Positions 33,665 to 42,426 of a DNA stretch of 64,000 nt are shown in pieces (position 1 is the stretch's first letter; each line of letters starts with the position of its first letter). This DNA is from JBDOQU01 sp039839375 (lineage in GTDB: Bacteria > Pseudomonadota > Alphaproteobacteria > DSM-16000 > Inquilinaceae). Below the pieces are notes generated by a model. The model was not told where the DNA came from. It made no database searches and saw only the letters and a list, made by a program, of their open reading frames with translations. Both the position numbers and the translations under genes were made by a program. The stretch is taken from assembly GCF_039839375.1 (NCBI RefSeq), contig NZ_JBDOQU010000003.1:62001-126000 (forward strand), read 5' to 3'.

Positions 33665-34951
33665 TCAGTAGCCGATCCACTCCGGCCGGCGCTCCAGGGT
33701 GATCGTCGCGACCTCCTCAAGCGCCATCGTGCCGTCGGCCATCAGCTCAGACACCGACTTGTCGCCGGTCGGGCCGGTGACGCTGCCCTGGTAGATCGCG
33801 GTGGTCATCAGCCCGCGATGGTCCTCCGCCGTCCAGGTGGAGGGGTAGCAGACGCCCTCCAGCCCTTCGGGCACCCAGTCGGACTTGACGTACATCGCGT
33901 CGCGGATGCCGGGGCCGGTCAGTTCGCCATTGGCCTCGATCGCCATCTCCATCGCCTCGACCATGTACATGGTCGAACAGATGCCGGTGATGTAGGAGAG
34001 CGACCGGTAGGTCTCCCCTGACGGGTCGGACATGGCGGATATCTCCCGCACCGTCTCCATCCCCGGATTCTCGTCGGTCCAGATCGAATCGGTCCGGACC
34101 GCGACGACAACGCCGTCGGCATTCTCGCCCGCCGCCTTCATGACGTTCTCGTCATAGCCCCAGACGTTGGAGACGAATTGCGTCTCCACCCCCGCCGTGG
34201 CGCAGGAGTTGAGCAGCGAGATCGTGGACCCCGCGATGTTGGCGACGTAGGCGTAGTCCGCCCCCTGCTCGTTCAGGGTCAGGCATTGCGGCGTGAAATC
34301 GCCGGGGGCGAGGCTGTAGGTGATCGGGTCCAGCACCTCGAAGCCCAGCTCCTCCGCATATTCGGAGCACGCCTCCTTCGGGCTGTTCGGATAGGGGTGG
34401 TTGTCGCCCATATGGACCCAGCTCGGCTGACCCTCGCCGCCATTGGTCTCCCAATCCTCCATCGCCCACTGCGCCAGCGCCCGGCAGGCGTCGGAATAGG
34501 AGGGGCCGTAGAAGAAATTGTAGGGCGCGGCCTTGGTCGACCGCTCGCCCTCGCCCGTCGGGTCGGTCAGCGCCCCGGAATAGGAGGCGGAGTAGTAGGG
34601 CACCTCGTCCCGCGCCACGAAGTCGATCAGCGCCTCGGTGTCGGCCGTGCCCCAGCCCTGGATGGCCGCCACGTCGTTCTGCGCCCAGCGCTGATAGGTG
34701 GAGACGGCGCGCGGCGCCTGATAGGCGTAGTCCACCTCCTCGGCATCGATCTGCCGGCCGGCGACGCCGCCATTGGCGTTCACGTAGGCGATGGCGTCGC
34801 GGATGCCGGCGGCATAGTCGACGCCGATGGAGGCCGTGGCCCCGGTCAGATCCGCCAGATGGCCGACAAAGATGTCGTCCTGTGCGGCGGCCAGTCCCGG
34901 CGCGGTCAGCGCCGCCGTGGCCAGAAGGCCGATCTTGAGCGTCCGTTTCAT
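33665..34951 (-). CDS. LIV-type ABC transporter substrate-binding protein (second system)
   Basis: Periplasmic receptor of 428 residues with a Sec signal peptide (1-23, cleavage after AAA). It is a type I periplasmic binding fold, starting IFVGHLADLTGATASIGVDYAAGIRDAIAYVNANGGVAGR, with YSASYSGALTDPTG and a conserved cysteine pair region near DACRAL. This subfamily is found next to acyl-CoA ligases and is thought to bind aromatic or aliphatic carboxylates rather than amino acids; that is inference from context. Confidence 0.9.
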   Translation of the reverse strand: MKRTLKIGLLATAALTAPGLAAAQDDIFVGHLADLTGATASIGVDYAAGIRDAIAYVNANGGVAGRQIDAEEVDYAYQAPRAVSTYQRWAQNDVAAIQGWGTADTEALIDFVARDEVPYYSASYSGALTDPTGEGERSTKAAPYNFFYGPSYSDACRALAQWAMEDWETNGGEGQPSWVHMGDNHPYPNSPKEACSEYAEELGFEVLDPITYSLAPGDFTPQCLTLNEQGADYAYVANIAGSTISLLNSCATAGVETQFVSNVWGYDENVMKAAGENADGVVVAVRTDSIWTDENPGMETVREISAMSDPSGETYRSLSYITGICSTMYMVEAMEMAIEANGELTGPGIRDAMYVKSDWVPEGLEGVCYPSTWTAEDHRGLMTTAIYQGSVTGPTGDKSVSELMADGTMALEEVATITLERRPEWIGY

Positions 34952-35021
34952 TCGCGTTTCCTCCTCCAGTGAAGCCCGTCCCGATCTGACGCCGGGGTCG
35001 GGCAGTTGATCCGCCCCTTAC

Positions 35022-36095
35022 TCAATAGGAGAAGGGGTAGAGTTTCCAGTACGCCTTGATCTGTCGCCAGCGATGCGCCAGCCCGTCCGGCTCAAAGATC
35101 AGGAACAGGATGATCGCCAGGCCGATCGCGATCTCCTTCATGAAGTTGATCGCCCCGCGCAGGCCCAGCGCGGTATCGATGAACGATCCCTCCAGCCCGC
35201 GGGCGATCCAGTCCATCAGCTCCGGCAGCAGCGTCATGAAGGCGGTGCCCATCAGCGTCCCCATGATCGATCCCAGCCCGCCGATGATGATCATGCCCAG
35301 GAACTGGATGGAGAAGAGGATGGTGAACGCCTCCACCGACACGAATTTCAGGTGATGGGCGTAGAGCGCGCCGCCGATCCCGGCGTAGAAGCTGGCGATG
35401 CCGAACGACATGATCCGGTATTTCGTCAGGTTGACGCCCATGATTTCGGCCGACAGGTAATGGTCCCTGACCGCGATCAGCGCCCTTCCGTCGCGCGTCC
35501 GCATCAGGTTCGTGGCCAGCAGGAACATGACCACGACATAGGCCAGCACGATATAGAAATAGGTCTCGGCGTCGTAGAACTCGAACCCGAAGATGGTGAG
35601 CGGCTGGGCCAGCGATCCCGCCACCCCGCCGGTGAACCAGCCGGCGCGGGCGAAGAAATCCTGCAGGATGAACTGCGCGGCCAGCGTCGCGATGGCGAGG
35701 TAGAGCCCCTTGATGCGCGCCGCCGGCACGCCGAAGATCAGCCCCACCGCCGCCGTCATCACCCCGGCCAGCGGGATGGAGAAGAAGACCGGGATCGCGA
35801 AATTGTTCGACAGCCAGACGCTGGAGAACGCGCCGAACCCGAAGAACACGGCGTGGCCGATGGATATCTGGCCGGTGAAGCCGACCAGGATGTTGAGGCC
35901 CAGCGCCGCGATCGACAGATAGCCGATAGTGACCAGCAGGTTCATCCAGTAGCCGTCGAAGACCAGCGGCGCCAGCGCCGCCAGCGCCACCAGCACGATC
36001 ACCGCGTTGCGGCTGAAGGCGTCGTCGAAGATCGTCGTGTCGCCGGAATAGCTGGTCCGGAAATCCCCGCAGGGGCGCATGCTGACGCCGGCCAT
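35022..36095 (-). CDS. livM: LIV-type ABC transporter permease LivM (second system)
   Basis: Inner-membrane permease of 357 residues with the LivM core LGLNILVGFTGQISIGHAVFFGFGAF and coupling loop AVRDHYLSAEIMGVNLTKYR. A hydrophilic N-terminal stretch of about 28 residues precedes the first helix. The C-terminus ends with the Rieske-free tail HRWRQIKAYWKLYPFSY seen in the ligase-linked subfamily. Gaps of 70 bases to the SBP gene and 50 bases to livH. Confidence 0.92.
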   Translation of the reverse strand: MAGVSMRPCGDFRTSYSGDTTIFDDAFSRNAVIVLVALAALAPLVFDGYWMNLLVTIGYLSIAALGLNILVGFTGQISIGHAVFFGFGAFSSVWLSNNFAIPVFFSIPLAGVMTAAVGLIFGVPAARIKGLYLAIATLAAQFILQDFFARAGWFTGGVAGSLAQPLTIFGFEFYDAETYFYIVLAYVVVMFLLATNLMRTRDGRALIAVRDHYLSAEIMGVNLTKYRIMSFGIASFYAGIGGALYAHHLKFVSVEAFTILFSIQFLGMIIIGGLGSIMGTLMGTAFMTLLPELMDWIARGLEGSFIDTALGLRGAINFMKEIAIGLAIILFLIFEPDGLAHRWRQIKAYWKLYPFSY

Positions 36096-36145
36096 GGGCT
36101 AGAATTCTCCGGCGCCGGAAAAGGGAAGGGCGGGGCGGGGCTTCG

Positions 36146-37045
36146 TCATATCCGCTCGATATCCTTGGTGCCGAACAGCCCGTAGGGCTTGATCATCAGG
36201 ATGATGATGAGGGCGTAGAAGGGCGCGACGGAGATCATGTTGCCCCAGCCCAGGAACTCGACGTCCAGATAGTGGGCGAAATTCTCCAGAAGGCCGACGA
36301 TCAGCCCGCCGATCACCGCGCCGATCACGCTGTCCAGCCCGCCCAGTATGACCGCCGGGAAGACCTTGATGCCGAACAGCGACAGGGCGGAGGAGACGCC
36401 GTTGACCACGCCGACCACAACCCCCGCGACGGCGGAGACGAGCGCGGAGATCGCCCAGGCCATGGCGAAGACCTGTTTGACGGACACGCCCATGGACTGC
36501 GCCGCCTGCTGGTCGAAGGCCGTGGCGCGCATCGCCAGCCCCATCCGGGAATATTTGAAGAACAGGCCGAAGCCGATCATGATCGCGACGCTCACGACCA
36601 TGGAGACGATGTAGACCGTCTGCACGCGCAGCCCCAGAACCGTCACCACCTCCGTCTCGAAGATGCGGGGGAAGGGCTGGGCCGAGACGCCGAAGATCCA
36701 CTTCATCAGCGCCTGGAAGGTCAGCGACAGGCCGATCGTCACCATGATGACGGCGATCGTCGGCTCCCCGATCATCGGGCGCAGCACCACGACCTGGAGC
36801 AGGATGCCGAAGGCCACCATGAAGGCGAGCGTCAGCAGGAAGCTGACGACGAAGGGCAGTTGCAGGTCCGTCAGGATCCACCAGCAGACCCAGGCGCCGA
36901 TCAGCAGGAACTCGCCTTGCGCGAAGTTCACCACCTGGCTCGCCTTGTAGATCAGCACGAACGACATCGCCACGACGCCGTAGAGCGTCCCGATGATGAC
37001 GCCGTTGACCATCAGCGCGCCCAGGAAATCCAGGTTCAGGTCCAT
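36146..37045 (-). CDS. livH: LIV-type ABC transporter permease LivH (second system)
   Basis: Inner-membrane permease of 299 residues: LGALMVNGVIIGTLYGVVAMSFVLIYKASQVVNFAQGEF (LivH hallmark), coupling loop RATAFDQQAAQSMGVSVKQVF and GGLDSVIGAVIGGLIVGLLEN. It starts 4 bases downstream of... that is, its gene follows the ligase stop by 4 bases, so the two are probably translationally coupled. Confidence 0.93.
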   Translation of the reverse strand: MDLNLDFLGALMVNGVIIGTLYGVVAMSFVLIYKASQVVNFAQGEFLLIGAWVCWWILTDLQLPFVVSFLLTLAFMVAFGILLQVVVLRPMIGEPTIAVIMVTIGLSLTFQALMKWIFGVSAQPFPRIFETEVVTVLGLRVQTVYIVSMVVSVAIMIGFGLFFKYSRMGLAMRATAFDQQAAQSMGVSVKQVFAMAWAISALVSAVAGVVVGVVNGVSSALSLFGIKVFPAVILGGLDSVIGAVIGGLIVGLLENFAHYLDVEFLGWGNMISVAPFYALIIILMIKPYGLFGTKDIERI

Positions 37046-37049
37046 CCCG

Positions 37050-39005
37050 CTACTCCGCCGCCTCCCTGACCGTATCGCTCTGCAGATCGACCACCTTCAG
37101 CGAGGTGCGGATGCGCTGGGTCGTGCCGTCCTGGAAGGTGATGGTGGTGTCGACCGGGATCGCGCCCGCGCCGCCATAGATCGCGTCGATGATGTCGCCG
37201 TACTTCTCCCCGATCACGCCGCGCCGGACCTTCCGGGTCCGCGTCAGTTCACCATCGTCGGCGTCCAGCTCCTTGTAGAGCAGCAGGAACTTCCGGATGC
37301 GCTGGGCTTCGGGCAGGGAGGCGTTCACCTGCTCCACCTCCCGCCGGAGCATCGCATAGACCTCCTCCCGGCTCGACAAATCGGTATAGGTGGTGAAGGC
37401 GATGCGGTTCTTCTCCGCCCATTTCGACACGATCGGGAAGCGGATGCAGATCATCGCCGCCAGATAGGGCCGCTCATGGCCCAGGATCACAGCCTCGGCC
37501 ACGAAGGGCGAGAATTTCAGCTTGTTCTCGATGAATTGCGGGCTGAACCGGTTGCCGGTCGCGGTGATCGCCAGATCCTTGATCCGGTCGATCACCACCA
37601 GATGACCGGCCTTGTTGAAATAGCCGGCGTCGCCGGTATGCATCCAGCCATCCTCGATGTCGGCGACCGACTCCTCGGGATTCCGGTAATAGCCGGCGAA
37701 CATGTTCGGGTGGCGGGTCACGATCTCGCCCACGCCGTTGGCGTCCGCCCCGTCGATCCGGATCTCGACCCCCTTGTCGAAGCCGACGCCGACGGAATCG
37801 AAATCCACATCCTCCGCCTTATGGATCGTGTAGGCGCCCAGAAGCTCCGTCTGGCCGTAGAGCTGGCGCAGCGGCACGCCCATCGCCAGGAAGAAGCGGA
37901 AGGTCTCCGGCCCCAGCGCCGCGCCGCCGGTCGCCGCGGATTTCAGGCGGGAGAAGCCCAGCCGGTCGCGCAGCGCGCGGAACAGCAGGGCGTGCGCGGC
38001 GGTGGAGCGGCGGCGGCCGTCCAGCGCCTTCATGCCCATCTTCATGCCGGCGTCGAACAGCGCGTTCTTCAGCGGGCTGGCGTCCATCATGCGCGAGCGC
38101 ACGTCGGCGGCGATGCTCTCCCAGACGCGCGGGGCCAGCAGGATGAAAGTCGGCCCCACCTCCCGAAGGTCGTGCATCATGGTTTCCGGCTCTTCCACGA
38201 AGTTGACCTTCATGCCGGACAGGAGCGCCATGCCCATGGCGTAGATCTGCTCCATGATCCAGGGCAGCGGCAGGACGGAGACGTATTCGTCCTCCGGTCC
38301 CTTGGGGTCGACGCCCAGATAGCTGGCGCAATGGTTGATCAGCGCCGCCCCGGTCAGCATCGCCAGCTTGGGATGGGCGGTGGTGCCCGACGTGGTGCAC
38401 AGCACCGCGACCTCCCCGCCCGAGCCGGCGGCGACCATGGAATCGTAGCGGCCGGGCTCCGCCTTCAGCGCGTCCTCGCCCAGCTTCATGAAGTCGCGAA
38501 GATCGATCAGGCGCGGATCGTCATATTTCCGCATCCCCCGCGGGTCGGAATAGACGATGTGCCGGACCGACGGAATGCGGTCGCCAAGGCCCAGAAGTTT
38601 GTCGATCTGCTCCTCGTCCTCGGCCATCACCATCGCCACGTCGGCATAGGAGATCAGGTAGGCGACCTCGTCATCCAGCGCGTCGCGATAGATGCCCAGC
38701 GACATGGCGCCGGCGCCGTGGGCGGCGACCTCGCCCGTCACCCAGTCCGGCCGGTTGTCGCCGATCAGCCCGACCACGTCGCCCTTGCCGATGCCCAGCG
38801 CGGCCATGGCACAGGCGAAGATCCCCGCGCGCTCGTGATAGCCGCGCCAGGTGATCGACCGCCATATGCCCAGATCCTTCTCCCGCAGCGCGATCCCGTC
38901 CGGCCACCGCTCCGCATTATGCGCCAGCAGCTTCGGCAGCGTGTCGAACCGCCCGGTGTCGGGAAGGCCGGTGTCGGGAAGGGCCGCGCCCGATCCGGCC
39001 GTCAT
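37050..39005 (-). CDS. AMP-dependent long-chain-type acyl-CoA synthetase in ABC operon
   Basis: An adenylate-forming ligase of 651 residues that should convert an imported carboxylate to its CoA ester. The phosphate-binding motif is TTSGTTAHPK (204-213), with alanine where most family members have glycine (TSGTTGxPK). Later motifs include LYGQTELLGAY, GEIVTRHPNMFAGYYRNPEE, DGWMHTGDAGYFNKAGHLVVIDRIKD and the C-terminal ATGNRFSPQFIENKLK. The ATG at 39005 overlaps the livG stop (ATGA). Embedding between livG and livH suggests vectorial uptake: the acid is trapped as its CoA ester on entry. Confidence 0.9.
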   Translation of the reverse strand: MTAGSGAALPDTGLPDTGRFDTLPKLLAHNAERWPDGIALREKDLGIWRSITWRGYHERAGIFACAMAALGIGKGDVVGLIGDNRPDWVTGEVAAHGAGAMSLGIYRDALDDEVAYLISYADVAMVMAEDEEQIDKLLGLGDRIPSVRHIVYSDPRGMRKYDDPRLIDLRDFMKLGEDALKAEPGRYDSMVAAGSGGEVAVLCTTSGTTAHPKLAMLTGAALINHCASYLGVDPKGPEDEYVSVLPLPWIMEQIYAMGMALLSGMKVNFVEEPETMMHDLREVGPTFILLAPRVWESIAADVRSRMMDASPLKNALFDAGMKMGMKALDGRRRSTAAHALLFRALRDRLGFSRLKSAATGGAALGPETFRFFLAMGVPLRQLYGQTELLGAYTIHKAEDVDFDSVGVGFDKGVEIRIDGADANGVGEIVTRHPNMFAGYYRNPEESVADIEDGWMHTGDAGYFNKAGHLVVIDRIKDLAITATGNRFSPQFIENKLKFSPFVAEAVILGHERPYLAAMICIRFPIVSKWAEKNRIAFTTYTDLSSREEVYAMLRREVEQVNASLPEAQRIRKFLLLYKELDADDGELTRTRKVRRGVIGEKYGDIIDAIYGGAGAIPVDTTITFQDGTTQRIRTSLKVVDLQSDTVREAAE

Positions 39006-39826
39006 GCCGCCGCCCCGTCGAGATCGGCGTCGTCGTCGGTCTCGCCCAGATAGGCGCGCTTCACATGCTCGTCCTCCATCACCGATTCCGGCGTGCCCTC
39101 GGCGATCCTGCGGCCGAAATCCAGCACCATGACGCGGTGGGAGATATCCATGACCACGCCCATATCGTGCTCGATCATGATGATCGACATGCCCCACTCC
39201 TCGTTGAGGTCGAGGATGTAGCGGGCCATGTCCTCCTTCTCCTCGAGGTTCATGCCGGCCATCGGCTCGTCCAGCAACAGGATGTCCGGCTTCAGCGCGA
39301 TGGCGCGGGCCAGCTCCACCCGCTTGCGCAGCCCATAGGGCAGGGTGCCGGCGACCGCGCGGCGGACATGTTGGATCTCCAGGAAGTCGATGATCTCCTC
39401 GACCTCCCGGCGGTGAGCCAGCTCCTCCTTCCGCGTGCCGGTCAGCCAATAGAGCGACCCGGTCAGGAAGTTGTTCTTCAGCAGGTGGTGGCGGCCGACC
39501 ATGATGTTGTCCAGAACGCTCATATGGCCGAACAGGGCAAGGTTCTGGAAGGTTCGGCCCAACCCCAGATCGGCCCGCGCGTTGGGCTTCATCCGGGTGA
39601 CGTCGCGGCCATTGTAGAAGATGCGCCCCTCGGTCGGCGTGTAGCGGCCGGAGATGCAGTTGACCATGGAGGTCTTGCCGGCGCCGTTGGGCCCGATGAT
39701 CGAGAAAAGCTCGCCCTTCTTCACATGGAAGCTGACATCGGTCAGCGCCGTGACGCCGCCGAAACGGAGGCTGATCCGCTCGGCCTTCAACAGCACGTCG
39801 TCCTCGCGCTCTTCCGCGCTGGACAT
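39002..39826 (-). CDS. livG: LIV-type ABC transporter ATP-binding protein LivG (second system)
   Basis: ATPase of 274 residues, first gene of the operon: Walker A GPNGAGKTS (45-53), GLGRTFQNLALFGHMSVLDNIMVGRHH (LivG insert), LLLDEPMAGMNLEEKEDMARY and IMIEHDMGVVMDISHRVMVLDFG. The signature segment reads LPYGLRKRVELARA instead of LSGGQ, a recognised variant of this subfamily. Divergent from the alpha/beta hydrolase gene with 75 bases between. Confidence 0.92.
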   Translation of the reverse strand: MSSAEEREDDVLLKAERISLRFGGVTALTDVSFHVKKGELFSIIGPNGAGKTSMVNCISGRYTPTEGRIFYNGRDVTRMKPNARADLGLGRTFQNLALFGHMSVLDNIMVGRHHLLKNNFLTGSLYWLTGTRKEELAHRREVEEIIDFLEIQHVRRAVAGTLPYGLRKRVELARAIALKPDILLLDEPMAGMNLEEKEDMARYILDLNEEWGMSIIMIEHDMGVVMDISHRVMVLDFGRRIAEGTPESVMEDEHVKRAYLGETDDDADLDGAAA

Positions 39827-39901
39827 GGGCGCCTCCCTGCCCTGTTAATCTGACCCTCTTCGGGTTCCTTAGTATATGCCGGCCCGCCGGACCGGACCCT
39901 C

Positions 39902-40759
39902 ATGATAGGTCGATTCGATTTGGTTTTTGAACAGCTTATTTCCTCAACTCCGCGCCGAAGCCTGACTCTCTCCGTCGATGGCTACAGCCTCGCCGCCGAA
40001 TGGGTGGAGCCGCCGGACGCCTCGGACGAAGAGCCAATCGTGATGCTCCATGAAGGGCTGGGCAGCATCGCTCAATGGGTCCGGCGCGACATCGACGTGC
40101 CGGCCCGGCTGGCCGCTTCCACGGGCCGGCCGATCTTCCTCTACGATCGTCTTGGCTTCGGCCGGTCGGACCCGTTGCCGCGCCAGCGGACGCCGCGCTA
40201 CCTGTATGAGGAGGCGTGGGAGGTGCTGCCGCGCGTGCTGGACGCCGCCGGGATTGAAAAGGCGGCGCTGGTCGGCCACAGCGACGGCGCTTCGATCGCC
40301 CTGCTGTTCGCGGCCGGATTTCCCGACCGCGTGACGGCCCTGGTCAGCGAAGCCGCCCACAGCTTCATTGAGGATGTGACGCTCTCCGGCATCGTGGAGG
40401 CGCGGGCCGCCTTCCACGCGCCGGACGGCAGGCTGCGAAGGGCGCTCGCGCGCTTCCACGGCGACAAGATCGACGCCACCTTCTCCGGCTGGGCCGATGT
40501 CTGGCTGAAGCCGGATTTCGCCGCCTTCGACATGCGCGACGACCTCAAGCGGGTCGTCTGCCCGGTGCTGGCGATCCAGGGAGAGGGAGACGAGTACGGA
40601 ACCCCCCGCCAGCTCGACGCCATCGCGGAAGCCGTCGCCGGCCCCGTGGAGACATGGCTGGTCGAGGATTGCCGGCACATCCCCCATTTCCAGGCCCCCG
40701 ACCGCGTCCTGCCCCGGATCGTGGATTTTCTGAACGGTTCGCGTTCCGTCAGGATTTAG
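39902..40759 (+). CDS. Alpha/beta hydrolase
   Basis: A 285-residue cytoplasmic hydrolase: oxyanion-hole HEGLGS (50-55), nucleophile elbow GHSDGAS (S127), catalytic acid in the QGEGDEYGT region and catalytic His in HIPHF (probably H262). There is no signal peptide. It is divergent from the livG-acyl-CoA ligase operon, so it may hydrolyse an ester or thioester of the same pathway; a role with aromatic CoA compounds is possible but not shown. Confidence 0.88.
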   Translation: MIGRFDLVFEQLISSTPRRSLTLSVDGYSLAAEWVEPPDASDEEPIVMLHEGLGSIAQWVRRDIDVPARLAASTGRPIFLYDRLGFGRSDPLPRQRTPRYLYEEAWEVLPRVLDAAGIEKAALVGHSDGASIALLFAAGFPDRVTALVSEAAHSFIEDVTLSGIVEARAAFHAPDGRLRRALARFHGDKIDATFSGWADVWLKPDFAAFDMRDDLKRVVCPVLAIQGEGDEYGTPRQLDAIAEAVAGPVETWLVEDCRHIPHFQAPDRVLPRIVDFLNGSRSVRI

Positions 40760-40826
40760 ACACAGGACATAGACAGTCGGAGCAAAATGGCCCCAAATGC
40801 TTGGAGGCGAGAGGCTGGGGGCAATA

Positions 40827-41270
40827 ATGACACAATCAATTAACGCTGGATCGACCGAGCACAAGCTTACCTGGCTTGCAACCATCATATGCATCATTCT
40901 GGTGTTGCCTGGGCTCGCTATCGGTAGCTTGTTTGTAGCGGTCTACCGCTTTCTTCTGTACGGATACGTTTCTGCGAGTTGGATACCGCATCTTGAAGAG
41001 GTTGCCATGCAATGGTTTCCGAACCTCCTTCACGGTGCGGTCGGCGGCTGGATTGCTATTGCCATAACGGCAAAACTTTTTAAGCAAAGCAATCTAGAGA
41101 TCGTTGCTTATGCGAGTGCAGCCGCATGGATCGCAACCATGCTCGCCATATCCGGCATGGGTTTTGCTTTAGGAGCCGCCTTTGATCTCACCTTTATTGC
41201 GTTGATCGCGCAACTTCTAGGTATTGCACTGGGCCTCTATACCGGGCGTGAGAGTGTGGCCCAGCGATAA
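40827..41270 (+). CDS. Small integral membrane protein of unknown function
   Basis: A 147-residue protein with about four predicted helices (LTWLATIICIILVLPGLAIGSLF, a segment around 70-85, AYASAAAWIATMLAISGMGF and LTFIALIAQLLGIALGLY). I do not recognise a family. The ATG at 40827 follows a purine-rich GAGGCTGGGGG; an in-frame ATG at 40797 would add 10 residues. GC is close to 50 percent, so it belongs to the same accessory patch as the following frameshifted gene, whose ribosome site begins at its stop codon. Confidence 0.65.
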   Translation: MTQSINAGSTEHKLTWLATIICIILVLPGLAIGSLFVAVYRFLLYGYVSASWIPHLEEVAMQWFPNLLHGAVGGWIAIAITAKLFKQSNLEIVAYASAAAWIATMLAISGMGFALGAAFDLTFIALIAQLLGIALGLYTGRESVAQR

Positions 41271-41283
41271 ACCGAGGAGGTAC

Positions 41284-41701
41284 ATGACCAAAGTTTCTCA
41301 ATCTGTCCAATGGCGAATGTGGTGCATCGATCGTCGACAACGCCAGCGTTCCGGTCCTGGACCGCATCTGTTGCCCCGGTTGTGGTTCGACCAACAGACA
41401 ATTCAATGTAATGGTCTCCGACTCCTTGTCCTTGACCGACTATGCTCGCATCCGACATCGCCAATTTGACCGCTCGATCCGGAAAGATTTCACAGTGGAA
41501 ACCATTCAGGGATGGGAACTCCGGAAGAGCGTTGGTGATTTCGTGCAGAAACTGAGAATCATCGACCGTATTAACGGGCGATACGTCGAGAAGATTATGA
41601 CCAAGAGCGGCGAGATCATCAAAGAAGTAACTTATCCATTAAGAACAAAGATCGGATACGGTTCTGATAAGCCAGAGCTGAAGAGCCCCGAAAGGGACTG
41701 A
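41284..41701 (+). pseudogene. Frameshifted gene for a small zinc-ribbon-like protein
   Basis: A strong ribosome site (GAGGAGGTAC) leads into an ATG at 41284, but that frame (frame 1) gives only unstructured, non-conserved sequence. The next frame, open from 41288 to the TGA at 41701, encodes LNLSNGECGASIVDNASVPV, then CCPGCGSTNR (a zinc-knuckle-like CPxCGS) and a charged helical tail. Removing one base within AAAGTTT at 41288-41294 joins the ATG to this frame and gives about 138 residues. The cause could be a real mutation, a sequencing error at the A-run, or programmed slippage. Without the shift, translation could restart only at the ATG 41411, losing the zinc motif. Confidence 0.6.
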
Positions 41702-41750
41702 CGTTTCGGATAGTTCCAACAGGCGTCGTTCAAAGTCGTGATCATGCAAA

Positions 41751-42065
41751 CTAGGCGTCATCTGGGAGCCGTCGTTCGGCCAGCGCGCTCGCCAGATCGC
41801 GCGACATATGGAAGATCGCGATTATAGTTACCGTCTCGGCATCGGCTTCATAGACGATGAGATAGGGCAGGGTGGGAATGCTCAGTTCGCGTGTCTCCGG
41901 CAGCCGACCGGGGCGGCCCAGCTCTGGAAACTGGCGCAGCCGGTCCGTGGCTTCGACGATTCTGCGATAGACATTCTCCGCCGCTGTCGGGTCATCGTGC
42001 GCGATATAATCGATGATGCCCTTAAGATCTCGAGCGGCAGCCCTCGCGAAGGAAAGCCGCTTCAA
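41751..42065 (-). CDS. ParE/RelE-family toxin
   Basis: A 104-residue RelE/ParE-superfamily toxin: FARAAARDLKGIIDYIAHDDPTAAENVYRRI, then FPELGRPGRLPETRELSIPTLPYLIVYEAD and IIAIFHMSRD. The layout matches ParE-type members that poison gyrase, but the exact target is not certain. Its ATG overlaps the antitoxin stop (ATGA), the usual type II arrangement with antitoxin first. Confidence 0.9.
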   Translation of the reverse strand: MKRLSFARAAARDLKGIIDYIAHDDPTAAENVYRRIVEATDRLRQFPELGRPGRLPETRELSIPTLPYLIVYEADAETVTIIAIFHMSRDLASALAERRLPDDA

Positions 42066-42310
42066 CGCGACCAGCCATGTTTCGCAGCAATGTCGGCGAG
42101 GACGTCGTCAGCGGGCACGGTGCGGCCTTCACGGGAGTCGGCGAGACCTTCCCTGATGCGCTCGATCTGCCAGCCGTTAGCCGCCAGGTACTGCTCTATC
42201 GCTTGGTTGACGACGTAGTTGCGGGACCGGTCCATCGCGGCGGCCAGTGCATCGATTTCGGCTACCTTGGCCGTGCGGACGGTGATGGGTTCGGAAGGTT
42301 GCGAGGTCAT
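42062..42310 (-). CDS. Ribbon-helix-helix antitoxin (ParD/CopG type)
   Basis: An 82-residue antitoxin with an N-terminal RHH DNA-binding segment (ITVRTAKVAEIDALAAAMDRSRNYVVNQAIEQYLAANGW) and a C-terminal toxin-binding tail. The ATG at 42310 has AGGAG about 8 bases upstream and is preferred to 42331. It probably represses its own operon with the toxin. No obvious operator palindrome was picked out by eye. Confidence 0.88.
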   Translation of the reverse strand: MTSQPSEPITVRTAKVAEIDALAAAMDRSRNYVVNQAIEQYLAANGWQIERIREGLADSREGRTVPADDVLADIAAKHGWSR

Positions 42311-42426
42311 GCGGGGATCTCCTGTAACCATATGTAATCATATAGCATCAGAAGCAGGGGAATGACTCCGCGTTTTGCGCCATCGCGCCCACGGCCTATG
42401 GTGCGATGCGGAATCAGGAGAAGCCG

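Noticed and set aside
41224..41469. Plus-strand frame across the end of the membrane gene
   Set aside because: It is the shifted frame reading into the zinc-ribbon gene; sequence is not protein-like past the ATG at 41284.
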